Part shown: positions 11,086 through 20,584 of the stretch, piece by piece
Numbering within the stretch: the stretch's first letter is position 1
Layout: the number at the start of each line of letters is the position of its first letter
Source: an uncultured Flavobacterium sp.
GTDB lineage: Bacteria > Bacteroidota > Bacteroidia > Flavobacteriales > Flavobacteriaceae
Direction of reading: 5' to 3'
Length of the DNA: 42,730 nt
Assembly (NCBI GenBank): GCA_913061465.1
Contig: CAJXSU010000010.1
Coordinates: 1-42,730, forward strand
The notes under the pieces: model-generated
Database searches by the model: none
What the model was told of the DNA's origin: nothing
The model's input: the letters and a program-made list of their open reading frames with translations, nothing else
Program-made: the position numbers and the translations under genes

Positions 11086-11419
11086 GGGATTGAGAGTTGT
11101 AGTTTTTCAGAAATACACTTCTTTACCTAAGCATTCGTTTACGATTCAAATTTAATTAAAAAGGAGGGGTTTACAACATTTAATAATTTGTTTAACATTG
11201 ATTATGAGCTTACTACAGTTTAATATATTTATTTTTGAAGGTGATTTTACATCATGTAATCAATTTAGCTCCCTATTTTTTTAGAGTTCTTTTTAAGTAA
11301 AGAGGAATCCCCAAGTATCGTTATTATTCTTGGAGATTTTATATTTTTATAAAGGAGTGTGGTTAAAAAATTATTATAGTTAAATATTATCTCTTACTGC
11401 TTCATTAGGTCTCAGATAT
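11086..11419. other. Gene-free spacer
   Basis: AT-rich DNA between the broken CxxC gene and the end of the T9SS propeller gene. No convincing open frame was found. CCCCAAG at about 11310 and CTTGG at about 11331 could form an imperfect hairpin, and the TTATTCTTGG stretch also occurs at 31253-31280 and 37837-37846. Otherwise nothing recognised. Confidence 0.5.
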
Positions 11420-14400
11420 TTAATTTTTTACTAACCTGAAAACTGCTTTTCTATTTTCTGCTACAACAGTTAAGAAATAAACTCCTGAGGACTGCTGTAG
11501 GGTTAATCCAAAATTTTGAATCTGATTATAGTTTTTAGCCATAATTTTTCTTCCTAGCATATCATGTAACACTATTGAAACATTGCTGTAATTCTTTTTT
11601 AAATCTACTGTAATACTTCCGTTTGTAGGGTTTGGGTATATTATAGGTTCTAGCGAAAAATTAGAGTTTATTAACCCTAAAGACTGTTCTTCTATAACTA
11701 CGGTATAATCTTCTGTTTCTCCGTATTGTGTTTCTTCACAAGAATCGTCTGGAACATTAGAGGCCCAGCTGGTCTTTATTCTTAACACATGTTGGCCTAG
11801 AGTGGCATCTTCAGGAATTGAAATTCCAATAGTTTCTGTAAATTCTCCAGCACTATCTAAACCCGGCTCTATGACAAAATTATTTATAATAACTTCATCT
11901 TCAGTAAATTCTGAATCGTTATTGTAATCTATCCACGCTTTAATGTATTGGTCTCCATATCCAGTGGTAATTGTTATTTCATAATCAGTTCCTTGATCAA
12001 GATTGGTAGCTTGTTCTGTAAAGTTAGCATAGCCCTCGCACCCAGAGGTATTATTAATATCAACCAGTTGTACCAATTGTAACCCATCACCATAACTACA
12101 GTTCATAGAGGGGATACAGTATACATTTGCCTTTACCGTGTACATAAATTTATAGGTTTCTGTAGTTAGTCCATTTTCTGAGGTTGCAAATACTTTAAAA
12201 AACACCTTACTACCCTCCGAAAAATTTGGGACAGCTGTTTCTGAAACCCAGATACCTTCCTCTGAACTATTCATTGGAATACTTCCAGAAGTTGTATCAG
12301 AAGACCATTCTACATAGACATTGGTTAACGTTCCATCATATTCAATAGTTGAGGTTATAAATTGATCTATACCTTCTTTAGGTTGTGTGTCTGTGGGTTG
12401 TTTTGAAATTTTAGTAGTTAGGATAGAGGGGTAGTTTTCTCTTCCAGCAAGCGAAGATTCCCAAAGTCCTCTTCCCCAAGTAGCGGCTCTCAGTGTATTA
12501 GAGCCATAAATGACCTCTAATTCCATTGCAGTGGTATTGGGTAGATCATCGCTAAATAATTCCCAACTGGTAGCTGTCATCGCTTTTTTATAAACCCCTA
12601 TTTCAGCTCCTAAATATAGAGTTGAATTTTCTGTATGATCTATAACCACACTTCTAATGGGCATGTTACCCAAGTTGTAGGTGATATTTTCCCAGCTTTG
12701 TCCTTGATTATTAGACATAAATACTTTACTGTTATTATTTCCATAGGTACCATAAGTAACTATAATGGTTTGATCGTTATTAGGATCAAAAGCAATATCA
12801 GTTATAAACTGGTTGGGAAGTGATTGAGAAACTAAGTTAAATGTTGAGCCACCATCATTTGAAATTTTCAAATTATTATAATAGGAAACGGCAATCGTAT
12901 TTGAGTTGTTTTCTGAAATTGCAGCATTTTTTATGGTTTCACCAATAGAAAAAGGAACCCCAAGGGTTGTCCAACTAGAACCAAAGTCTTCACTTTTGTA
13001 GAGATTGTCAGACATTGTAAAAATAGTCATTTGGTTGTTTGGGTCATATAATAGCGGTGTTACCCAGTCTCCTTCAAAATCACTAGGATTTACTCCCTGC
13101 TGATTATAACCTCCATCTTTTGTTCGTCTTTTCCCACCAAATTGTAAACTTCCTATCATCCAGTCATCATTTAAAGGGTGGATGATGCCTTCCATACCAT
13201 CAGCGCCATAAAACTCTATCCAATTGTCTTCATTTTTTATACTTGTTCCGTTGTCTTGAGATCCTGCAACAGATCTAAAGTGATTTGATTGGCTTGCACC
13301 TAAACAGTAGTTTTCTCTTATCGATTGTCCTTCAAAAATTTCCCAGGTAACTCCATTATCTTCACTTTTACAAAGCATACCGTCTGTATTTACCCAAAAA
13401 ACACCATTAATAGCTACTGCACCCCTTATATCTGCGTGAACATAGGTTCCCGTTTGGTCATAGTTGGCATTTCCTTGAGACCAAAACGTTGTTTTTTCAA
13501 AGTTGGCACCACCATCATAGCTCATATGTGTGTCAATGTCTCCGTATAACATAACATTAGCATCTACATCACTTACAGCAAATGCTCCATAATTTGGTAT
13601 TTCATCGATATAGGTACCCGAAACTAAGTTAAAACTTACACCTAAATTAGATGATTTCCATATGCCGTCACTAGACGCAGCAAAGACACAGTTTTCACAA
13701 TTATCAGAAACAGAAATTCTAAAGCCTGAATTATTATTAGGTATGGAACCCGAATTCGTAAAACTAAGTCCGGTATCATTAGAGATTAAAATACTGGATG
13801 TTTGATACCACTTAGATACATATACGATGGAACTGTTGGTGGGGTGAAAGTGGATTTGCCCATAGGTGCTAGAGGCTTGACCAACCTGATTCCAAGAAAT
13901 CAAATTATCTGAAGATCTATATAAACCTTTAGATGTAGTAATAAAAACAAGATCTGGAATTGTTGGGTGGTATTTTATAGTATTAATAATATCATTAGTT
14001 CCTAGGCCTCCCCAATTGAGATTTTCAGGATTAAAATTAGTTAATGTCCAGGTTTCTCCAGCATCACTTGATGCATAAATACCATGGGTTGTTCCATTAT
14101 AAGAATTTCTGACATTAATTAATATTTGATTGGTATTATTTGGATTTACGGTAATCGTATTTACTCCAGATGCAATTAAGTTATCCGTTGTATTAGTCCA
14201 GGTATTACCTCCATCAGAAGTTTTCCAAAACCCTCCACTTCTAGACCCTAAATACATAATATTTGGATCATTATCGATATAAAATGATTCTACTCTTCCA
14301 AGACCAACAGCATAATGTCCGGTTACTTCTTCAATGTAATACGGGCCTAGTTCTTCCCAACCAGTATTAAATGTAGTTTGGTTTGCTACTGTGTTATTTT

Positions 14401-14674
14401 CAATAAAGTTCTTGTATTCCTTTGCAACAAAATAAGGGTTAATTGTGTTTCTATTTCCTGAAGGATAATATTTGGGTTCATTTTCATAAAGCCATCTCTG
14501 ATAACTCTTCCATCCAGACCCCTTCTTTGTCTTATCTATATTTTTAAAATAAATTTCGGCTTCTTCAACAACATCATACAGGTTTACATTTAGATCGTTG
14601 GCCAATTTTTTCCATTGTTGAGCAAATGAAAAATGAACAATTCCAAAAAATATAAATGAGATAAGGTATTTCAT
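11420..14674 (-). CDS. T9SS-secreted beta-propeller (BNR/sortilin-like) protein with GEVED domain
   Basis: 1084 residues with a signal peptide (MKYLISFIFFGIVHFSFAQ). From about residue 130 to 740 there are repeated blade motifs such as WKTSDGGNTWTN, YASSDAGETWTL, CKSEDNGVTWE and YKSEDFGSSWTT. These are the Asp-box (BNR) pattern of sialidase/sortilin-type propellers, but no sialidase catalytic set is evident. A GEVED-type domain follows (about 880-1000: IKAWIDYNNDSEFTEDE, ending GETEDYTVVIEEQ). The C-terminus is a T9SS type A-like sorting signal (IYPNPTNGSITVDL, VVLHDMLGRKI, SGVYFLTV). Probably a surface-exposed or released binding protein. It is the last gene of the - strand block. A role in glycan binding is inferred only from the sulfatase neighbours. 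Confidence 0.85.
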   Translation of the reverse strand: MKYLISFIFFGIVHFSFAQQWKKLANDLNVNLYDVVEEAEIYFKNIDKTKKGSGWKSYQRWLYENEPKYYPSGNRNTINPYFVAKEYKNFIENNTVANQTTFNTGWEELGPYYIEEVTGHYAVGLGRVESFYIDNDPNIMYLGSRSGGFWKTSDGGNTWTNTTDNLIASGVNTITVNPNNTNQILINVRNSYNGTTHGIYASSDAGETWTLTNFNPENLNWGGLGTNDIINTIKYHPTIPDLVFITTSKGLYRSSDNLISWNQVGQASSTYGQIHFHPTNSSIVYVSKWYQTSSILISNDTGLSFTNSGSIPNNNSGFRISVSDNCENCVFAASSDGIWKSSNLGVSFNLVSGTYIDEIPNYGAFAVSDVDANVMLYGDIDTHMSYDGGANFEKTTFWSQGNANYDQTGTYVHADIRGAVAINGVFWVNTDGMLCKSEDNGVTWEIFEGQSIRENYCLGASQSNHFRSVAGSQDNGTSIKNEDNWIEFYGADGMEGIIHPLNDDWMIGSLQFGGKRRTKDGGYNQQGVNPSDFEGDWVTPLLYDPNNQMTIFTMSDNLYKSEDFGSSWTTLGVPFSIGETIKNAAISENNSNTIAVSYYNNLKISNDGGSTFNLVSQSLPNQFITDIAFDPNNDQTIIVTYGTYGNNNSKVFMSNNQGQSWENITYNLGNMPIRSVVIDHTENSTLYLGAEIGVYKKAMTATSWELFSDDLPNTTAMELEVIYGSNTLRAATWGRGLWESSLAGRENYPSILTTKISKQPTDTQPKEGIDQFITSTIEYDGTLTNVYVEWSSDTTSGSIPMNSSEEGIWVSETAVPNFSEGSKVFFKVFATSENGLTTETYKFMYTVKANVYCIPSMNCSYGDGLQLVQLVDINNTSGCEGYANFTEQATNLDQGTDYEITITTGYGDQYIKAWIDYNNDSEFTEDEVIINNFVIEPGLDSAGEFTETIGISIPEDATLGQHVLRIKTSWASNVPDDSCEETQYGETEDYTVVIEEQSLGLINSNFSLEPIIYPNPTNGSITVDLKKNYSNVSIVLHDMLGRKIMAKNYNQIQNFGLTLQQSSGVYFLTVVAENRKAVFRLVKN

Positions 14675-14714
14675 AATTAGATTGCTAAGCGAGCTATTTT
14701 ACAACGGGTTTACA

Positions 14715-14722
14715 CAAATATA
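14715..14722 (-). promoter_or_regulatory. Candidate -7 box (TATATTTG) for the propeller gene
   Basis: On the - strand this reads TATATTTG, an exact match to the Bacteroidota -7 consensus TAnnTTTG, about 41 nt before the start codon at 14674. No clear -33 TTTG was seen. A direct repeat at 14781-14809 lies upstream. Confidence 0.4.
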
Positions 14723-14780
14723 ATACTTGTTATTTTAAAGCATTTATTTGCGTTTAAAAAAGAATAAATCCTTTCGTAAA

Positions 14781-14809
14781 GTATTCCTAGAGATAAAAGG
14801 TATTCGTAG
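14781..14809 (-). promoter_or_regulatory. Direct repeat GTATTCnTAG, period 19 bp
   Basis: On the + strand GTATTCCTAG at 14781-14790 and GTATTCGTAG at 14800-14809, one mismatch in ten. The pair lies about 60-95 bp upstream of the -7 candidate at 14715-14722. Spacing near two helical turns suits a dimeric activator such as the AraC-type output domain of the HTCS encoded in this cluster, but the link is inference. Confidence 0.35.
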
Positions 14810-14920
14810 GATTACTTAAGTGAACAATGGAAAAAAAGAGGAACTATTGGAGTAAAATTTTTCACTTAACACCCTTATAATAGCCCATACAAATTTGCAA
14901 TAAGATTATTTTATTCTACT

Positions 14921-16444
14921 CTATTGACTTTTTATCTTCTTGGGCTTGGAATGAACTTTTTTTGGTTCAAACCATGGTCTAGCATTTCTAATTTGCCTTC
15001 CTAATCCTTCAGGGATTTTATTGGAGGCAAGAACTCTTTCATTTAATATTGTAATTAATGAATCTTTGACCTTTATGTAATCAGGATGTTTTGCAAGGTT
15101 GTCAAGTTCTGCTTTATCTGTATCGTGATCATATAGTTCATAACTATACTCTCCTAGATGCTTCCATCTAGAAAGTCGATATCGTTTTGTCTTAATGGAA
15201 TACCCTTGAGCTATTCCATTTTTGGTATTTACTTGCAATTCTGTTAAAGCACTTTTACGAACACTATTTTCTGAATTTTGTAGTAAGGGAACAAGACTTT
15301 TTCCTTGTATAAATTTTGGGGTATTGATGTCAACCAAATCCATTAGAGTTGGATAGAGATCTACCAATTCAACAGGTGATTTTTTTATTTTTTTATTTTT
15401 TGGAATTCCAGGACCAGCAATGATTAAGGGAACTCGAGTGGCATCGTTAAATAATGTTTGTTTTTGCCAATGACCATGTTCACCTAGGTGATAGCCATGA
15501 TCTGAAGTAAATACAATGATCGTGTTTTTATCTAGCCCTGTTGCTTTTAATTTATCTAATACACGTCCAATTTGAGCATCCATAAAACTAGTAGTTGCAT
15601 AATAGGCTCTTTTTATGGTTTTGGATAATTCTTTATCTAAATACACCTGCTCTTTTTTAGAACGAACAGATATGGCTGCTGGCTTTGGAATGGTTTTTAA
15701 ATAGTCATCTGAACTTTCAGGAACTTGAAAATCGGCCAGGTCATATAAATCAAAGTACTTTTTTGGAGCTACAAAAGGAACATGAGGTCTGTAAAGCCCA
15801 AAGGCTAAAAAGAAATTTTCTCCACTTTCAGCAAATTCATCAAGAAAACCCATAGTTTTCATTGCACCTATACCATCAGTTTGTTCCTCATCATTTCCAT
15901 CAGCTTCTAACCAACTTAAAGTTCCACCATCTAATTTAGGCTTTAAGGTTTTAATTTTATATTCTTCTTTTTTATCTCTTCCATAAGGGTTTACTGTTCT
16001 ATCCCATGTAAAAGAATCATCATGTCCAGCGGTGCCAATATCTCTAGGGTTATGGTAGTGATAAATTTTACCAACCCTAACCGAATGATAATTTTCTGTT
16101 CTAAATTTTTGCCCAAGAGTAACTACATCTGGAATGGTTTGTCTTACATAAAGTCTTAACTTCTTTGATTTTGTTTGGTCTGGATATAAACCCGTCATTA
16201 GTGAAACTCTAGATGGGCCACACAACGGATATTGGACATGAGCATTACCAAAAAGAACACCTTCTTTTGCTAATTTATCAAGGTTTGGAGTTTTTACTAA
16301 TGCATCACCATACGCGCCAATAGCACAATTTAAATCATCTGCAATAATAAATAATACATTCAGCTTAGATGAGGGTTCAATGGTGGTTGAGCCTGATAAG
16401 GTGATTATAAATAATGGAATGAGAGCAAGTTTAAATTTCTTCAT
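14921..16444 (-). CDS. Sulfatase, iduronate-2-sulfatase-like (S1 family, Cys type)
   Basis: 507 residues with a hydrophobic N-terminal signal segment (residues 6-20). The metal site begins ADDLN (D36, D37) and the sulfatase signature is CGPSR with Cys75, the residue converted to formylglycine. GKIYHYHNP, LYRPHVPFVAPKKYFD and FTSDHGYHLGEHGHW match the layout of human iduronate-2-sulfatase, so an S1_7-like enzyme is most likely. Expected activity is hydrolysis of a sulfate ester on a glycan, probably a uronic acid or comparable hexose at O2, in the periplasm. Substrate identity cannot be read from sequence. It needs a formylglycine-generating enzyme or anSME, not present in this window. The gene is upstream of the T9SS propeller gene and 174 bp downstream of the next sulfatase. 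Confidence 0.9.
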   Translation of the reverse strand: MKKFKLALIPLFIITLSGSTTIEPSSKLNVLFIIADDLNCAIGAYGDALVKTPNLDKLAKEGVLFGNAHVQYPLCGPSRVSLMTGLYPDQTKSKKLRLYVRQTIPDVVTLGQKFRTENYHSVRVGKIYHYHNPRDIGTAGHDDSFTWDRTVNPYGRDKKEEYKIKTLKPKLDGGTLSWLEADGNDEEQTDGIGAMKTMGFLDEFAESGENFFLAFGLYRPHVPFVAPKKYFDLYDLADFQVPESSDDYLKTIPKPAAISVRSKKEQVYLDKELSKTIKRAYYATTSFMDAQIGRVLDKLKATGLDKNTIIVFTSDHGYHLGEHGHWQKQTLFNDATRVPLIIAGPGIPKNKKIKKSPVELVDLYPTLMDLVDINTPKFIQGKSLVPLLQNSENSVRKSALTELQVNTKNGIAQGYSIKTKRYRLSRWKHLGEYSYELYDHDTDKAELDNLAKHPDYIKVKDSLITILNERVLASNKIPEGLGRQIRNARPWFEPKKVHSKPKKIKSQ

Positions 16445-16618
16445 TTATAATCAATTTTTAGTAGTACAAATACTTAGGTTATCGTATTACTGTTAATATT
16501 TTTTAAATCACTACTATATTTAATTGAACACTTTTCTCTAAGATTCCTTTTAGCATTTTTGTTTAATTGATTTACAATCTTATTAAATAATTTTTTTTCT
16601 TTCTTTGGAAACATAATT

Positions 16619-18196
16619 TTATTTTTTTTTAGATTCTAAGCCTCCAAAATCTGTATCGGATATACTTTTCAGTTCAGTTAATGACATGGTATTACCATAC
16701 CCTTTCTTCAAACGATATAGCTCTGTTTTCATATTTTCAATGCGTTCAGTATACGCCTCAGAATGTATTAGATTATTCATTTCTGTTGGATCATTTTGAA
16801 GATCATAAAATTCCCAAACATCAATATCATAATAAAAATGAATTAATTTATAACGTTGATTTCTTATTCCATAATGCGGTTGAACTCTGTGGTAGTAGGG
16901 GTATTCATAATAATGATAATACATTGATTGCCTCCAATCTTTAGCAGTTTTACCTTTTAGATTATTAAAAAAACTTTTTCCCTGAACCGCTTCAGGAACA
17001 GAAACACCTGCCATCTCTAATAAGGTTGGGGCAAAATCAATATTTGTAATAATATCATCTACCACTGTTCCTGGTTTTATTTTTCCTGGATAACGAATAA
17101 TAAAAGGCATACGCAACGCTTCTTCATACATGAACCGTTTATCAAAAAAACCATGCTCTCCTAGAAAAAATCCTTGATCTGATGCATATACTACTATGGT
17201 ATTTTCTTCGAGCCCATGTTCTTTTAAATAGGCCAATACGCGTCCAATATTATCATCTACAGATTTTATAGTGGCTAAATAATCTTTGATGTATCTCTGG
17301 TATTTCCACTTACGAATTTCTTCAGAAGATAAATTTTCGCTAGGACTTACTATTTCACCAGGTTGAAAGCCAAACCTGAGCCATTTACCTCGTTCTTTCT
17401 TTGAAAGAATATCTGGAGGCACCATTTTCATATCCTTTCTTGAAAAATAATCCATCGTCATTTCGGTATTTCCTGCCGTTAATTCTCTTCCGTTGTAATT
17501 ATCATTAAAGGTTTCTGGATAAGGCATTTCTATAGCACCCCACAAATCTTTATACTTGGTGTCTGGAGCCCATTCACGATGAGGGGCTTTGTATTGTAAT
17601 AACAAACAAAAGGGTTCATTTTTCTCTCTTCCATCGAGCCAATCAATGGCAAAATCAGTGGTTAAGTTTGTTGCATATCCTTTTTCCTTTATTTTTTTAC
17701 CATTATCATTATACACAGGATCCCAATACAAGCCTTGTTGTCCTTGAGCTATGTGATATTTATAATAATCAAAACCTACTGGTTCAGATGCTAAATGCCA
17801 TTTCCCTACCAAAGCTGTTTGATATCCCTCCTTTTTTAGTGCTTGAGGATAGGTCCATTGTTTGCTGTCAAAAACTCCTCCTTTATAATTTTTGTAATAT
17901 CCATTTATATGGCTGTATTTTCCTGTAAGTATGGATGCCCTACTAGGGCCACAAATTGCATTGGTACATAGGCTATTGGTTAGTATAGCTCCCTCATTTG
18001 CAATGCGATCTATATTGGGTGTAGGGGCTAACTCTTTATAGATGCTTCCATAGGAAGAAATAGCATTGGTTGCATGATCATCTGAAAAAATAAATACAAT
18101 ATTTGGTGATTTTTTTTCATTAGACTTTTTTTGACTTAAACAGGTTAAAGTTGTCAAAATAAAGACTAGAAAAAATAGTTTATTAATACAATGCAC
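16619..18196 (-). CDS. Sulfatase, N-acetylglucosamine-6-sulfatase-like (S1 family, Cys type)
   Basis: 525 residues with a signal segment (residues 5-21). The start codon is GTG (complement of 18194-18196): an in-frame TAA lies two codons upstream and no ATG occurs within the signal peptide. FSDDHATNAISSYG supplies the metal-binding Asp pair (D39, D40), and Cys82 sits in CGPSR followed by ASILTGKYSH. GKWHLASEP, GQQGLYWDP, YKAPHREWAPD and YASDQGFFLGEHGFFDKR resemble the group containing GlcNAc-6-O-sulfatases (S1_11-like). It probably removes 6-O-sulfate from an amino sugar or hexose in the periplasm. A hairpin with an A/T tail (18216-18265) just upstream may limit transcription from the preceding operon. 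Confidence 0.9.
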   Translation of the reverse strand: MHCINKLFFLVFILTTLTCLSQKKSNEKKSPNIVFIFSDDHATNAISSYGSIYKELAPTPNIDRIANEGAILTNSLCTNAICGPSRASILTGKYSHINGYYKNYKGGVFDSKQWTYPQALKKEGYQTALVGKWHLASEPVGFDYYKYHIAQGQQGLYWDPVYNDNGKKIKEKGYATNLTTDFAIDWLDGREKNEPFCLLLQYKAPHREWAPDTKYKDLWGAIEMPYPETFNDNYNGRELTAGNTEMTMDYFSRKDMKMVPPDILSKKERGKWLRFGFQPGEIVSPSENLSSEEIRKWKYQRYIKDYLATIKSVDDNIGRVLAYLKEHGLEENTIVVYASDQGFFLGEHGFFDKRFMYEEALRMPFIIRYPGKIKPGTVVDDIITNIDFAPTLLEMAGVSVPEAVQGKSFFNNLKGKTAKDWRQSMYYHYYEYPYYHRVQPHYGIRNQRYKLIHFYYDIDVWEFYDLQNDPTEMNNLIHSEAYTERIENMKTELYRLKKGYGNTMSLTELKSISDTDFGGLESKKK

Positions 18197-18215
18197 AAAT
18201 TAAATTTTAAATACT

Positions 18216-18265
18216 AAAAAAGCTATTAAAACCAAAAATTAGATGTATTTGATTAAAATAGCTTT
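18216..18265 (-). terminator. Hairpin terminator after the duplicated-domain T9SS gene
   Basis: Read on the - strand, AAAGCTATT (18265-18257) pairs with AATAGCTTT (18227-18219) across a 29-nt loop, followed by a T-run. It lies 19 nt past the stop of the gene at 18284-20008 and 20 nt before the next gene's GTG. The large loop lowers certainty. Confidence 0.5.
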
Positions 18266-18283
18266 GATAGAAAAATAGTATAC

Positions 18284-20008
18284 TTATTGTTTTATGAATT
18301 TTTTAGAAAAAACATTTCCATTATTAACCTTAATAAAATGAACTCCAGGAGATAGTTCTGAAACATCAATCTGATTGGTATTAAAGACCTCTTTTTCTAA
18401 AGCTCCTAAAATTGAATATACTTTTATAGATTTAATATTTTCAACTCCTTTAATAGAGATCATATCTGATGTAGGGTTTGGATAAATTGATAATGACATC
18501 AATTCTTGTTCTGAAACACTAAGACTGCTAGCAAAATTAAGACTAACCTCATCGATAAACCATAATTCACTAAGATTTGATGGTTCTGCAGTTGTTCCTC
18601 CATATTTTGAAAACTTTATTCTAACTTTTCTCTCAATATCATTTGTGAAAGTACCCGTTTGTTGCATCCATTCGTTAGCAGTAGTTGGCTGTGTTGTAAC
18701 TACGGTTTGAACAGTTTCCCAAGTATTATCATTATCATCATTAGTCATAATTTTAAAGGTAGGTTCGTAATCTCCAGTATTACCCCAAGAGACTAATGCT
18801 GCCCATCGTGTCCAAAAAGACCAGTTGTAAGTTCCAGCTGGAAGTGTTATCGTTTGATTAATATACTGTCCGTCTGCAGTCCCTTTTTTAAATAACTTAA
18901 ACATTCTGTCTTCAGAATAACAATCTCCATTTCCACTAGACGAGGGAGCATAGGAACCACCAACTCCAGTTCCCCAACCACCTAAAACCGGGAAGTTACC
19001 AGAGCCATCTACACCCGTATCAGGGTCTACAGCTGTGGTATTAACACCACCGTTAATTAAAAATTCTAGACCTGCCTCTACAGCAACAAAATTAACTGTA
19101 ACGGTACTTGTTGTTGTTTCATCTTCAGCAGTAATAAGGATAGATGTTGTTCCGGGAAGGCTTGTTGCATCTGTAATAACATTAGTGGCATCTACATCTG
19201 TTGTTATTGCCACTACGGTAGGAACAGTAGTTGTACCCTCTGGTAAATAGACATCATAGTTAGTTTCTAACGGAGAAAATCCAGAAATTGTAGTGCCATC
19301 AATCGTTAAATCTGATAATGAAGTATCATCAGTTATATTCCCTAATCCACTTGCAAAATTTAGGCTTACATCATCAATAAACCATAATTGATTAAGATTT
19401 GATGGACTAGCACTTGTTCCTCCAAATTTAGAAAATTTTATTCTTACTTGTCTTTCTATTTCGTTAGTATAGGTTCCAGTTTGTTCTACCCAAGTATCAA
19501 CAGTAGTTGGTTGAGTTGTAATAACTGTTTGAACTGCTTCCCATGTACTATCGTTGTTGTCATCAGTCAAAATTGTAAACTTAGGAGAATTGTCTCCGGT
19601 GTTATCCCAAGATACTAGTTGGCCCCATTTGGTCCAAAAAGACCAATTGTAATTTCCAGCAGGAAGGGTTACTGTTTGGGTGACAAATTGCCCAGAACTA
19701 CCCCCGACTTTAAACATTTTAAACATTCTATCGTTAGAATGACAATCTCCATTAACAGTAGAAGCAGCTGCATAAGCTCCTCCAAATCCAGTTCCCCAGC
19801 CTCCTAAAACAGGAAAATTACCAGAACCATCTACACCAGTATCTGGTGTGGTAGTATTTGCTCCTGTTGCAGTATTAATACCAGGGTTAACAAGAAATTC
19901 ATCGCCAACCTCCTGAGAGCTAATTGTTAAACTAAACAAAAAAGTGAAGGCCATAAAACAGCTACACAATAATGTTTTCATTAAATTTTGAGTAATTTTT
20001 TTTGTCAT
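18284..20008 (-). CDS. T9SS-secreted protein with two copies of a putative carbohydrate-binding domain
   Basis: 574 residues with a signal peptide (ends LTISSQ at about 32). Two homologous beta-sandwich-like domains of about 185 residues follow, roughly residues 37-220 and 315-495 (DNA 19350-19900 and 18528-19066). Each contains DTGVDGSGNFPVLGGWGTG, LPAGxYNWSFWT, VRIKFSKxGGT and LWFIDxVSLNFAS. Between them is a short cadherin-like beta-sandwich (about 225-310: SLSDLTIDGTTISGF, LPEGTTTVPTV). The C-terminus is a T9SS type A-like sorting domain (LSIYPNPTSDMISIKG, SPGVHFIKV). The jelly-roll look and sulfatase context suggest glycan binding at the surface, which is inference. It starts 11 bp after the small gene at 20020, so the two are probably co-transcribed. 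Confidence 0.83.
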   Translation of the reverse strand: MTKKITQNLMKTLLCSCFMAFTFLFSLTISSQEVGDEFLVNPGINTATGANTTTPDTGVDGSGNFPVLGGWGTGFGGAYAAASTVNGDCHSNDRMFKMFKVGGSSGQFVTQTVTLPAGNYNWSFWTKWGQLVSWDNTGDNSPKFTILTDDNNDSTWEAVQTVITTQPTTVDTWVEQTGTYTNEIERQVRIKFSKFGGTSASPSNLNQLWFIDDVSLNFASGLGNITDDTSLSDLTIDGTTISGFSPLETNYDVYLPEGTTTVPTVVAITTDVDATNVITDATSLPGTTSILITAEDETTTSTVTVNFVAVEAGLEFLINGGVNTTAVDPDTGVDGSGNFPVLGGWGTGVGGSYAPSSSGNGDCYSEDRMFKLFKKGTADGQYINQTITLPAGTYNWSFWTRWAALVSWGNTGDYEPTFKIMTNDDNDNTWETVQTVVTTQPTTANEWMQQTGTFTNDIERKVRIKFSKYGGTTAEPSNLSELWFIDEVSLNFASSLSVSEQELMSLSIYPNPTSDMISIKGVENIKSIKVYSILGALEKEVFNTNQIDVSELSPGVHFIKVNNGNVFSKKFIKQ

Positions 20009-20019
20009 GATTTATATAT

Positions 20020-20343
20020 TTAATTGTTTCTTTTATAGTTTTGCCACAATAGCATTTTTTCTTCACCTAGATTTCCTTTTAATTTTCCGTAAAGTTTATT
20101 GTACACTTTTTTTAATTTAGTTTTTTTTGTTTCTGGATTGTCTTGATATTTGTTTTTGATTATCGAAACTTCTTGGAAACGCTCTAATTGAATTTGATAA
20201 ACTTTAGTTTGTTCTTCTTTATTTAAAGAAAGAGCCTTTGTCATAGTATCTGTTAATTTAGTTGCTCTTTTTATCGGATCATCTTGAGCATATGTTCCAA
20301 GAGAAAAAAATATTAATAACGTAAATAAAATAAGTTTTTTCAT
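20020..20343 (-). CDS. Small secreted helical protein
   Basis: 107 residues. A signal peptide (MKKLILFTLLIFFSLGTYAQ) is followed by a charged, mostly helical body (ATKLTDTMTKALSLNKEEQ, KTKLKKVYNKLYGKLKGNL). The pattern resembles small Bacteroidota periplasmic proteins loosely similar to Spy/LTxxQ proteins, but I cannot assign it firmly. It is the first gene of a two-gene operon with the T9SS protein 11 bp downstream, which hints at a helper or chaperone role for that protein. A promoter candidate and a phased direct repeat lie upstream. Confidence 0.75.
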   Translation of the reverse strand: MKKLILFTLLIFFSLGTYAQDDPIKRATKLTDTMTKALSLNKEEQTKVYQIQLERFQEVSIIKNKYQDNPETKKTKLKKVYNKLYGKLKGNLGEEKMLLWQNYKRNN

Positions 20344-20399
20344 TATTGATATATTATGTTAGTATTAACTAAGTAAAACACATGCAAAGACTTACTTAT

Positions 20400-20465
20400 C
20401 AAATTTATATTTCATTAGAACCTCTAACTATTACTTTTGAGGATTAATCTGTAAAATTTGAGGAT
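20400..20465 (-). promoter_or_regulatory. Promoter with phased direct repeat upstream of the 20343 operon
   Basis: On the - strand TAAATTTG (complement of 20400-20407) exactly fits the -7 consensus TAnnTTTG, about 57 nt before the ATG. Upstream are two copies of ATCCTCAAA (complements of 20436-20444 and 20457-20465) exactly 21 bp apart, centred about 47 and 68 bp before the predicted start site. This is the usual position for an activator dimer. Candidate HTCS operator; not proven. Confidence 0.45.
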
Positions 20466-20584
20466 AAGTAGTTTACATATTAATACTTCATAAAAATATA
20501 TAGACAATAATGGCTAAGGGTTCACAATTTGTTCAGATAGTTAAATTAATTAACCAATCTGTATTGTTTTGATGTTTATGGGTC

